Source: Paenibacillus uliginis N3/975
GTDB lineage: Bacteria > Bacillota > Bacilli > Paenibacillales > Paenibacillaceae
NCBI RefSeq assembly: GCF_900177425.1
Contig: NZ_LT840184.1
Coordinates: 1,267,487 to 1,331,486, forward strand
Length of the DNA: 64,000 nucleotides
Direction of reading: 5' to 3'
Below are positions 24,781 to 32,056 of this stretch, one piece after another. Under the pieces are notes generated by a model that worked only from the letters and a program-made list of their open reading frames with translations, was not told where the DNA came from and made no database searches. A program made the translations under genes and the position numbers. Each line of letters starts with the position of its first letter. The stretch's first letter is position 1.

Positions 24781-25965
24781 ATGAAGAAAATAAATAGGGG
24801 CGTTTCAATGAAAAAGCACGACCAGGATTTTATGAGACAGCAAAACAAAATAACCGTCTATGAGTTGATTAAGAACGACAGTCCGATATCCAGAGCCTCC
24901 ATAGCAAAGAAGACAGGAATGAGCCCGACAACAGTCAGCCGGATCGTTGGAGAACTGACGAATCAAGGATATGTTGCGGAATTTGAGCAGATATCTTCTG
25001 GACTAGGACGTAAAGCAACAATGCTAGGACTGAAGGGAAATTCTGTTTTGTCCGTTGGAGTGGAGATCGATAAGCACCGGATCAGTCTTGGTGTTGTGGA
25101 TGTAAATGGCGCCGTAATGGTCTCCAAAGTTCATCACCGGATACCCGAAGAGAGTGTAGAGATGACGCTCTCCACTATTGTCCGTATGCTGCAGGAGACA
25201 GTAGAGTCGGAAGGTCTTGATTCCTCCCGTATCGCCGGGATTGGGGTAGGTCTTCCCGGAATCGTTGATAACGAGAATGGCCAAGTGGTTTTCTCTGTAC
25301 AATTGGGTTGGAGAAACGTTGATATCGCACAACGATTGAAAGCGTTAACAGGATATGAGGTGGCGGTAGATAACGAGCTTAAGGTAAAGGCGCTTGCCGA
25401 GCATGTTCGTGGCGCTGCCGCGGGTTCTAAGCGGACAGCTTTGCTTGGTTTCGGAACAGGTGTGGGTTCGGCTCTTATTATTGAGGGCGAGATTTACCGG
25501 GGGGAATCCAATAGTGCCGGTGAAATCGGGCATACGACCATTGATCCGAACGGTGCGATGTGTGAATGCGGCAAAGCAGGTTGTCTGCAGACGTATATCA
25601 TTACAAGCGCGTTGCTGCTTGAAGCGAACAAGATCCGCAAGGTGGATACATTGGAGGAGCTCTTTGAAGCCCGGCGGTCCAAAGAGATGTGGGCTGTACA
25701 ACTGATCGAGCGTGCACTCACTTATATCGCGATTACTGTGAACAATGTGCTCTGTGTATATAATCCCGACATTGTTATTTTGAGCGGTGAGTTGATCGAG
25801 AATTTTCCGGAGATTCGACAGGAGATTGAGGATTTGTGCTTTAACCGATTTGTGTGGGAGCCGCTGCGCGATTCATTCAGCCTGCAATACACTGCCCTTG
25901 GAGAAGACGGTGTTATGATCGGTTCCGCTTTGCTGGCTCAGACGCGTTTTTTTTCATTGGAATAG
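24781..25965 (+). CDS. ROK-family transcriptional regulator (NagC/XylR type)
   Basis: 394 residues from ATG 24781 (GAGGAG ten bases upstream); ATG 24808 with AGGGG is an alternative. A winged helix at about residues 15-70 (YELIKNDSPISRASIAKKTGMSPTTVSR, shown here in parts) is followed by a ROK sugar-kinase-like fold, with GIGVGLPGIVDNENG, LLGFGTGVGSALI and the zinc motif CECGKAGCLQTY. ROK regulators sense sugars, often N-acetyl-glucosamine or xylose. It begins an operon with asparaginase, leucyl aminopeptidase and CutC genes. The presence of a regulator-type HTH argues against a plain glucokinase. Confidence 0.9.
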   Translation: MKKINRGVSMKKHDQDFMRQQNKITVYELIKNDSPISRASIAKKTGMSPTTVSRIVGELTNQGYVAEFEQISSGLGRKATMLGLKGNSVLSVGVEIDKHRISLGVVDVNGAVMVSKVHHRIPEESVEMTLSTIVRMLQETVESEGLDSSRIAGIGVGLPGIVDNENGQVVFSVQLGWRNVDIAQRLKALTGYEVAVDNELKVKALAEHVRGAAAGSKRTALLGFGTGVGSALIIEGEIYRGESNSAGEIGHTTIDPNGAMCECGKAGCLQTYIITSALLLEANKIRKVDTLEELFEARRSKEMWAVQLIERALTYIAITVNNVLCVYNPDIVILSGELIENFPEIRQEIEDLCFNRFVWEPLRDSFSLQYTALGEDGVMIGSALLAQTRFFSLE

Positions 25966-25996
25966 AACGAAAAATTGATGAAAAGGTGGATTGAAA

Positions 25997-27004
25997 ATGA
26001 CTGGATTTACTGCTTTGGTTGAGGAATATCGGGGCGGGTTGCTGGAAAATGTGCATTACGGGGCAATTAGTGTTGTGGATGAGACAGGGGGAGTGCTTTA
26101 CAGCACAGGGGATCCTGAGCATGTGACATTTCTCCGCTCTGCCGCTAAACCGTTTCAGGCTATACCGGTAATAAAGCGTCGTATAGATGAGAAGCACGGA
26201 CTAACTGGGGAAGAAGCCGCGCTATTTGCAGCCTCACATCGGGGTGAAGCCTTTCACATCGACGCCCTGGAATCCATTTTGCGTAAAACAGGCATTCAGG
26301 AAGAAGAATTGCACTGCTGCCCGACTTATCCGTTGAATGAAGATGCTAAGTCTCAACGACTGCGTGGGAACGAAGAGAAGCGCCGAGTATTTCATAACTG
26401 CTCCGGTAAGCATGCAGGATTGATCGCCCTTAGCAAACATATGGGTTGGGATTCTCAGACATATTACAGACTGGAGCATCCTGTTCAGCAGGAAATCATT
26501 GAAACGCTTGCTCTGTTTACCGGGGTTTCGCAAGAGCAGATTGGTCTGGGAGTGGATGGCTGCGGGCTTCCGATTTTTGCGGTACCGTTAAAATCGATTG
26601 CTTTAGCATATCTGAAGCTGGTTTGCCCTGATCTGATCCCGAATGAGGAGACACGCCTTGCGGCAGAGCGGATATCCAAGCTGATGAATAATCATCCGAA
26701 CATGATTGCAGATACCCAATTTGTTTGTTCCACACTATTAAAAGATTCAAATTTGACAGCTAAAGGCGGCGCAAAAGGTGTTTATGGAATTGGACTTCAT
26801 AAAGAACGAATTGGAATATCGCTGAAGGTATCCGACGGATCGGAGCAGGTATGGCCGAGTATCATTGCATCTATCCTGAGGTTTATTGGATATAGCAACC
26901 AGCATACGATCGACAGTTTATATGAGTTGATTCCGAACCAAATCGTAAATGACAACGGTCTGGTAGTCGGTGAGCGCAAGGCGATATTCTCGTTACAAGG
27001 TTAA
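25997..27004 (+). CDS. L-asparaginase II (AnsA / Rhizobium-type family)
   Basis: 335 residues from ATG 25997 (AAGGTGGA upstream). All conserved elements of the thermolabile Rhizobium-type asparaginase family are present: the S-x-x-K pair in RSAAKPFQA, the second Ser in ASHRGE, and the two zinc-ligand Cys in NCSGKHAG and VDGCGLP. It hydrolyses asparagine to aspartate and ammonia, in the cytoplasm since no signal is seen. It follows the ROK regulator by 31 bp and precedes the aminopeptidase by 17 bp. Together with the peptidase it suggests peptide or amino-acid salvage. Confidence 0.88.
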   Translation: MTGFTALVEEYRGGLLENVHYGAISVVDETGGVLYSTGDPEHVTFLRSAAKPFQAIPVIKRRIDEKHGLTGEEAALFAASHRGEAFHIDALESILRKTGIQEEELHCCPTYPLNEDAKSQRLRGNEEKRRVFHNCSGKHAGLIALSKHMGWDSQTYYRLEHPVQQEIIETLALFTGVSQEQIGLGVDGCGLPIFAVPLKSIALAYLKLVCPDLIPNEETRLAAERISKLMNNHPNMIADTQFVCSTLLKDSNLTAKGGAKGVYGIGLHKERIGISLKVSDGSEQVWPSIIASILRFIGYSNQHTIDSLYELIPNQIVNDNGLVVGERKAIFSLQG

Positions 27005-27021
27005 GCAGGGAGGGGATAAAT

Positions 27022-28506
27022 ATGCATATTAAGTTGATTGCAGACCGAAAAACGGATGTTCAGATATACCCGTTATATCAGAAAGAAGAGTTTATTTACC
27101 CGATCCGCGATGCATACCGGAAAGCAGGCCATACGGTTTGGTTTCTCAGCCGCAGTGAGGAAGATAGAGATATCCTCGTTGTCGGTTTGGGTGAGCGTAA
27201 CAGGCTGGATCTGGAAACCGTACGGCGGGCGGGAGGTTTGTCCGCACGAAAGATTCAGAAGGAAGGATTGGTGTCGGCTTGTCTCGTTCGAAAGGCAGAT
27301 CCCGGATGCTGTTCATTCAGTTCAGTGACATCATCCGAGTGGATTCAAGCTTGGTTGGAAGGCTGGTTGCTCGGGCTATACGAATTTAATAAATACCGAA
27401 CCTCATTCCCACTGCCTGTGGAGGTAACCCTGCAAATTCATCCGGGAGACTGGCCGGAGATGACAGAGAACGAACTACAGCAGGTCATAAGAACGGCTAA
27501 AATCCGGGCGGCCGGGACTGTGTTTGCGAGGGACCTCGTGAATGAAACACCTGATTATTTGCATCCGGACCGGATGGTTGAGTGGATAAAAGCTCGTTTT
27601 AAGGATATACCCGTAAAGGTCACGGTTTATAGAGGTGAGCAATTAGCGGAACGTCAAATGAACGGCCTTCTCAAAGTGGGGGCAGGGAGCGTTTACCCAC
27701 CTGCCATGATCGAGCTCCGGTATGAAGGGGATGCGTCACTGCCGCTTATAAGTCTTGTCGGCAAAGGAATCACATTTGATATGGGCGGCATGAATGTAAA
27801 GAGCGGTAAAGATATAAGTGATGCGCGAATGGATATGGGAGGTGCAGCGGCAGTTGCTGGTGCAATGGATATTCTTGCTTCACAACGTGCCAAGGTCAAT
27901 GTGGTGGCGCTGATTGCAGTCGCCGAAAATGTGCCGGATGCCCATGCTATGCTACCTTCTTCAATCGTTACATTCCCGAATGGTATAACGGTTCAGGCAG
28001 CTAATACAGATGCAGAAGGAAGGCTGGTGCTTGCGGATGCACTGCTACACGCCGCAGCACTTGGAGCGGTTGAAGCCATTGATATTGCGACGCTTACGGG
28101 CAACGTAGGCGCAGCGCTGGGACTGGGTATTGCAGGTATATGGGGTGATGAGGCCATGACACAACGCCTAGTTTCCATCGGTGATCGAAATGGGGAGAGA
28201 TTGTGGCCGATGCCGCTTATAGATGAATATGAGTCGGAGCTGCATAGCGATTATGCGGATCTTAGTAATATTGGTTCCTCATCACTGGCCGGGGCGATTA
28301 CCGCAGCACTCTTTATACGCAGGTTCGTCACCAAGCCTATGAAGTGGGTTCATATCGACATGGCTGGAACCGTACAGTATAAAGGGGATGCGGGCTATTC
28401 AGCATCAGGTGCTACCGGCTATGGTGCACGTTTGCTTGCCGACTATGTCTTATCGCAGCATTGTACGGGTACACTTTACGAGAATGGTAAGGAGGTATTG
28501 TTATGA
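27022..28506 (+). CDS. pepA: Leucyl aminopeptidase (M17 family)
   Basis: 494 residues, the usual M17 length. The N-terminal macro-like domain is diverged (about 1-165); the catalytic domain carries the full signature NTDAEGRLVLADAL and the metal-binding segment GKGITFDMGGMNVK, with further ligands in DMGGAAAVAGAMD. It is a two-metal hexameric cytosolic exopeptidase that removes N-terminal residues. GGGAGGGG lies before the ATG. Its stop overlaps the cutC start (ATGA at 28503-28506), so it is coupled to it. Confidence 0.92.
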   Translation: MHIKLIADRKTDVQIYPLYQKEEFIYPIRDAYRKAGHTVWFLSRSEEDRDILVVGLGERNRLDLETVRRAGGLSARKIQKEGLVSACLVRKADPGCCSFSSVTSSEWIQAWLEGWLLGLYEFNKYRTSFPLPVEVTLQIHPGDWPEMTENELQQVIRTAKIRAAGTVFARDLVNETPDYLHPDRMVEWIKARFKDIPVKVTVYRGEQLAERQMNGLLKVGAGSVYPPAMIELRYEGDASLPLISLVGKGITFDMGGMNVKSGKDISDARMDMGGAAAVAGAMDILASQRAKVNVVALIAVAENVPDAHAMLPSSIVTFPNGITVQAANTDAEGRLVLADALLHAAALGAVEAIDIATLTGNVGAALGLGIAGIWGDEAMTQRLVSIGDRNGERLWPMPLIDEYESELHSDYADLSNIGSSSLAGAITAALFIRRFVTKPMKWVHIDMAGTVQYKGDAGYSASGATGYGARLLADYVLSQHCTGTLYENGKEVLL

Positions 28507-29195
28507 TATTGGAAGTAATCGCGACTACGCTTCAGGATGCTTTGATTGCAGAAGAGTGCGGTGCGGATCGAATTGAACTAATTACAGCGGTAACGGAAGG
28601 GGGATTAACCCCCAGCATAGGATTAATCGAGCGTGTAACTGAAAGAGTTAATATTCCGGTTAATGTGATGATTCGTCCTCACAGCCGGTCATTTATTATG
28701 GATGACGAGGATTTGGAAACGATGCTGGCAGATATAACTCGAATTAAGACTACCAGAGCGGCAGGGATTGTTATGGGGCCTTTGACATTGGAGGGTACGA
28801 TTGATGTGCCGGCGCTGGAAAAGTTATTGGCTGAGGCGGGATCTCTGGATGTTACCTATCACCGGGCTTTTGACGAAGCATTGGATCAACTAGCGGCGTA
28901 TGAGGTGCTTAGCGGCTATTCGCAAATTTCCCGTATCTTGACTTCTGGTGGTCCTTCGCCTGCACCAGAGTCGGTTCCACAACTACAGCGGCTTGTAGAG
29001 CGTTCACAGGAAGGCGGGCCTCGAATTCTTGCTGGTTACGGTTTGACGCCGGAAGGGATCCTATCCTTTATTGAAGAAACGGGTGTGAAGGAGGTTCATT
29101 TCGGCTCTTCGATTCGGGAAGGACGCCGGGGTCTTGGATTGATTGATGGACCCCTTCTTCGGTCTTTAGCAGATAAACTGCATCAAATAAACTAA
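28503..29195 (+). CDS. cutC: CutC family TIM-barrel protein
   Basis: 230 residues with the CutC signatures LEVIATTLQDALIAEECGADR, ITAVTEGGLTPSIG, VNVMIRPHSRSF and DVTYHRAFDEA, then LTSGG and EVHFGSS. It is a cytosolic TIM barrel. The name comes from copper homeostasis in E. coli, but the biochemical activity is unsettled; adjacency to a sugar-type ROK regulator and amidase/peptidase genes favours a metabolic role here. Last gene of the operon, followed by a terminator. Confidence 0.9.
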   Translation: MILEVIATTLQDALIAEECGADRIELITAVTEGGLTPSIGLIERVTERVNIPVNVMIRPHSRSFIMDDEDLETMLADITRIKTTRAAGIVMGPLTLEGTIDVPALEKLLAEAGSLDVTYHRAFDEALDQLAAYEVLSGYSQISRILTSGGPSPAPESVPQLQRLVERSQEGGPRILAGYGLTPEGILSFIEETGVKEVHFGSSIREGRRGLGLIDGPLLRSLADKLHQIN

Positions 29196-29226
29196 GCTGT
29201 TAACGGTTTTTATCGGTATACAAAAT

Positions 29227-29258
29227 AACCCGTTTCTTCACTGATGGAGAGACGGGTT
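29227..29258 (+). terminator. Intrinsic terminator of the ROK-ansA-pepA-cutC operon
   Basis: AACCCGT (29227-29233) pairs with ACGGGTT (29252-29258), followed by CTTCTGTCTTTTT. Confidence 0.6.
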
Positions 29259-29288
29259 CTTCTGTCTTTTTATGAGATGCACACTCGC

Positions 29289-30020
29289 TTATTTCAATGG
29301 AACCTGCTTGGACATTTTTTGGAACTGCTGCAGGTGCGGTGTTACTTTAGATTGAATGCTTTGAAAATATTTTAGTACGGCTTCATGTTTACGCTGCTCT
29401 GCTTTCGTGTCGCCTGGGAAGAAGGAGTATTCCTTGTTGACAGACCCGTTTTTATACTGCGCGCTGAACATCCTACCTGTTTTCCATGACTCCAATATGT
29501 TCACGTTACTACCCAAAATGGTTAGTGATTCAGTACCGTTTTTGTAGCTGAAACTGTAATCCGGATCGGCTAGCGCATGAATGACGTCATAACCGCTTTG
29601 AAGCTGATTGTTTTTGAACGTGCCGGTCTGAATCTGGTTCCATCGTACGGTGCCGTCTGCTAGAGTCACTTTATGGGTCAGTGTACCCGTACCCTCCATT
29701 TTGTCCCCGCTCCAGGACCCGCTGTATACGACTTTGTGCTGTTCGCCTTCTTTTATATATTGATTGATATATTTTCCGTTACCGGAACGCTTACCGTTTT
29801 TGAAGTCACCTGAGTATTGTTTGCCATCTCCCCAGTTGATGGTTCCGCGTCCGTCTGGCTGGCCATTCTCCACATCACCGTAGTAAGTCGTACGTTCTGA
29901 GATATGTATCCATTCCTTGGAGGAAGCGGCCTCGGCAGAAGGTGAAGCTAAAACAAGCGAGGTGGCTGTAAGTGACGCAGAGAGCGCCAATGACAGGGAT
30001 AAAGCAGCAATTTTTTTCAT
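29289..30020 (-). CDS. Secreted MORN-repeat protein
   Basis: 243 residues with a signal peptide (KKIAALSLSLALSASLTATS, cleavage near AEA at about 32). MORN repeats follow at about 45-135: YYGDVENGQPDGRGTI, YSGDFKNGKRSGNGKY, YSGSWSGDKMEGTGTL and TGTFKNNQLQSG. The last about 100 residues have no known motif. AAAGGAG precedes the ATG. Extracellular MORN proteins in Firmicutes are poorly characterised; a wall- or membrane-associated role is possible. It appears monocistronic. Confidence 0.85.
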   Translation of the reverse strand: MKKIAALSLSLALSASLTATSLVLASPSAEAASSKEWIHISERTTYYGDVENGQPDGRGTINWGDGKQYSGDFKNGKRSGNGKYINQYIKEGEQHKVVYSGSWSGDKMEGTGTLTHKVTLADGTVRWNQIQTGTFKNNQLQSGYDVIHALADPDYSFSYKNGTESLTILGSNVNILESWKTGRMFSAQYKNGSVNKEYSFFPGDTKAEQRKHEAVLKYFQSIQSKVTPHLQQFQKMSKQVPLK

Positions 30021-30115
30021 GGTTTATATTCTCCTTTCAGTTCTCATTCCGTCTTAGATTATTATACTCCTTTCGGATCGGGCGCATCATAAACAAGTAG
30101 GCCCCCGGCTTCCAT

Positions 30116-30152
30116 CCGTTGTTACCAGACTACTACGGCATGGCAACAACGG
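30116..30152. repeat. Inverted repeat between yitT and the MORN gene
   Basis: CCGTTGTTACCA (30116-30127) and TGGCAACAACGG (30141-30152) match at 11 of 12 positions, with a 13-base loop. Two GGTAACC palindromes follow within 25 bp. There is no T-run. Function unknown. Confidence 0.6.
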
Positions 30153-30211
30153 CGGTTCGGTAACCCTTGGAAAATCGAGGTAACCAGGAATTCAGCGGTA
30201 ATTTCCGGTTT

Positions 30212-31048
30212 TTATTTTGAAATATCAATAAAACCTTCTCCAAACACATCTCTTACATCGTGGATCGTGACAAAGGCGTTTACATCCTCAGCCCGAACGA
30301 TTTTTTTAAGACTGGAAACCTCCTGCTTGCTGATCACAATGTAGAGTATATCTTTCGTTTGTCCGGTGTAATAACCGTACCCTCGTAACACCGTCACCCC
30401 GCGATCCATGACCTCCGTAACGTGATTTGCGATGCGTTCGTGATGGGCCGAAATGATGGTCACCGCTTTTTTAGGATTCAAGCCTTCGATGATGAACTCC
30501 ATAGCTTTGGTCCCGATATAGAGGAGGACAACCGTAAACATGACCTTCTCCACCCCAATGACAAAGATGGACATTCCGGCAACGATGAGATCAAAAAACA
30601 GCAGGGCATAGCTAACATTCCAATCCCAGTATTTATTCGCGAGACGGGCTAAAATTACTGTACCTGCCGTCGTGCCTCCAACCCTGATAATCAGTCCAAT
30701 CCCGACACCGGCAAACAGTCCGGCAAAAATAGCATTAATTAAGGGTTCGCTCGAGGATATCTGCCAGTTCTCTGTTAAGTGTAAAAACAGGGCGTTAAAA
30801 GCAACAGCGATGATGGTATAGTACGTCGTTCTCTTGTCCAGCAATTTGTAGCCGATGATCAGCAAAATTCCGTTGATAACGATGCTGACAAGTGCCGGGG
30901 ACCACTGAAATGAATAATACAGAATGATTGAAATCCCGGTAACTCCGCCTTCTCCGAGATCATTGGGAATGACAAACAGATTCACCGCCAGAGCAAAAAT
31001 AAATCCTCCGACGAGCAGCATAATCATATCAAAAGCTCTTTTTTTCAT
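30212..31048 (-). CDS. YitT family protein with C-terminal DUF2179 domain
   Basis: 278 residues, full length. Five or six membrane helices cover residues 1-175 (LLVGGFIFALAVNLFVIPNDLGEGG, then GIGLIIRVGGTTAGTVILA, quoted here in short parts). A cytoplasmic DUF2179 domain at about 190-275 includes HHERIANHVTEVMDRGVTVL and GYYTGQTKDILYIVIS. TGGAGG precedes the ATG. A promoter (31165-31193) and a terminator-like hairpin (31085-31123) lie in the leader, so expression may be controlled by read-through. Function of the family is not established. Confidence 0.9.
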   Translation of the reverse strand: MKKRAFDMIMLLVGGFIFALAVNLFVIPNDLGEGGVTGISIILYYSFQWSPALVSIVINGILLIIGYKLLDKRTTYYTIIAVAFNALFLHLTENWQISSSEPLINAIFAGLFAGVGIGLIIRVGGTTAGTVILARLANKYWDWNVSYALLFFDLIVAGMSIFVIGVEKVMFTVVLLYIGTKAMEFIIEGLNPKKAVTIISAHHERIANHVTEVMDRGVTVLRGYGYYTGQTKDILYIVISKQEVSSLKKIVRAEDVNAFVTIHDVRDVFGEGFIDISK

Positions 31049-31084
31049 TCAATTTACCTCCATCACTTCAATAAACTCACAAAA

Positions 31085-31123
31085 AAAGCGATTAAAGGAA
31101 AAAAATCATCCTTTAATCGCTTT
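31085..31123 (-). terminator. Leader terminator / possible attenuator of yitT
   Basis: On the minus strand AAAGCGATTAAAGGA (31123-31109) pairs perfectly with TCCTTTAATCGCTTT (31099-31085), then TTTTGTG. It sits between the yitT promoter and its ATG (31048) with no minus-strand gene upstream, so it either attenuates yitT or ends a short RNA of about 75 nt. Confidence 0.75.
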
Positions 31124-31164
31124 ATGCAAACAAACATAGATTGCGCAGCTCTTTTGATAATCCC

Positions 31165-31193
31165 ATTATAATGAGCATTGTATGTAATGTAAA
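31165..31193 (-). promoter_or_regulatory. Strong sigma-A promoter of yitT or a small RNA
   Basis: Minus strand: TTTACA (31193-31188), 17-bp spacer, TATAAT (31170-31165). The expected start of transcription is near 31158, about 110 nt upstream of the yitT ATG. Confidence 0.75.
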
Positions 31194-31202
31194 TGATTTT
31201 CT

Positions 31203-31766
31203 GTTAACGTTGTTGTACAGACGATTAACGATATTACTGAACAGACGAAGCTGCTTGCCTTGAATGCCAGCATCGAGGCTGCTCGGGCAGGTGAAGCTGG
31301 ACTAGGCTTTGAAGTCGTAGCTACTGAAATTCGCAAGCTCGCGACGCAGTCATTCGAAGCTACTGCACAAATCAAAGATACGATCTCAAATATCAATAAT
31401 GAATTCTTCAATACGTTATCTATCATGAATACGACTGAAAAGATTGCTAGCAAGCAAAGCCAGATCGTTGCCGATGCAGGCGTTGTTTTCGAAACGATGT
31501 TCGTAACGTTCAAGCAGATCGTTAAATTTGTACATACAGTCAACAGCGACATTGAGCAGATGGAACTGTTAAGAGATCATATTGTAAATGCCATTCAAGA
31601 AATATCTGACGTTGCTTCAAAGGCAGCTGCAACGACAGAACAGATTGGTGCTTCTTCCTCCGATCAGCTTGCGGCATTCAATTCGTTGCACAAGGCAGCA
31701 GAACGGCTTCATTCACTCAGCGAAGTTGTATCTGTCAGCATCGGAAAGTTTAAATTTAGCGAGTAA
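31203..31766 (+). pseudogene. 5'-truncated methyl-accepting chemotaxis protein
   Basis: 188 codons in frame with no start codon. They encode the cytoplasmic signalling hairpin of a chemoreceptor: INDITEQTKLLALNASIEAARAG is its tip, followed by GFEVVATEIRKLATQS and the descending helix to the C-terminus (VSIGKFKFSE). The ligand domain, membrane helices and HAMP are absent; upstream of 31197 the frame hits a stop and the sequence becomes the yitT promoter region. A relic of a deletion, probably not expressed as a receptor. Confidence 0.85.
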
Positions 31767-31781
31767 TCACTTTTAAATATC

Positions 31782-31822
31782 AAGGGCCAGGGGAGACCTA
31801 CAGAGGTGCATCCCCGGCCCTT
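31782..31822 (+). terminator. Intrinsic terminator after the MCP remnant
   Basis: AAGGGCCAGGGGA (31782-31794) pairs with TCCCCGGCCCTT (31811-31822) with one bulge. It is the original receptor gene terminator. Confidence 0.7.
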
Positions 31823-31869
31823 AAAGTATCATTTTCTTATACGCAAGTAATAGAGAATGCCGAACGATC

Positions 31870-31933
31870 TTGAATCTCCACTTACAGGAGATAGTAATTA
31901 TGTTCCATTCTAAGCCCGCAATTCCACATGCTT
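31870..31933 (+). pseudogene. MerR-regulator gene remnant: promoter fused to 3' end
   Basis: TTGAAT (31870-31875), a 19-bp spacer with dyad CTCC...GGAG, and a damaged -10 (TAATTA) form a MerR-type promoter like the one at 34892-34922. It runs directly into 31897-31933, which matches 35854-35890 inside the 3' end of the intact merR gene at 35 of 37 positions. The body of the gene is gone, leaving a deletion scar of a second merR copy. Confidence 0.7.
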
Positions 31934-31979
31934 CGCCTCGTCTGTTCAGAAACGAAAAGCTTCTGAAAATGGATTTATC

Positions 31980-32006
31980 ATAACAGATGAGCAGCGCATC
32001 TGTTAT
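31980..32006. promoter_or_regulatory. Dyad overlapping the btr-like gene promoter
   Basis: ATAACAGATG (31980-31989) and CATCTGTTAT (31997-32006) are a perfect 10-bp inverted repeat. The right arm runs into an extended -10 (TGTTATAAT at 32001-32009). It is a candidate operator, independent of the Fur box that follows. Confidence 0.5.
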
Positions 32007-32023
32007 AATAACATCACATCAAT

Positions 32024-32043
32024 TGATAATGATTATCATAATC
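32024..32043. promoter_or_regulatory. Fur box upstream of the btr-like gene
   Basis: TGATAATGATTATCATAATC matches the classical Fur operator (GATAATGATTATCATTATC) almost perfectly. It lies just upstream of the ribosome site AAGGAGG and would repress the gene in iron-replete cells. Confidence 0.9.
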
Positions 32044-32056
32044 AAGGAGGCACTCA

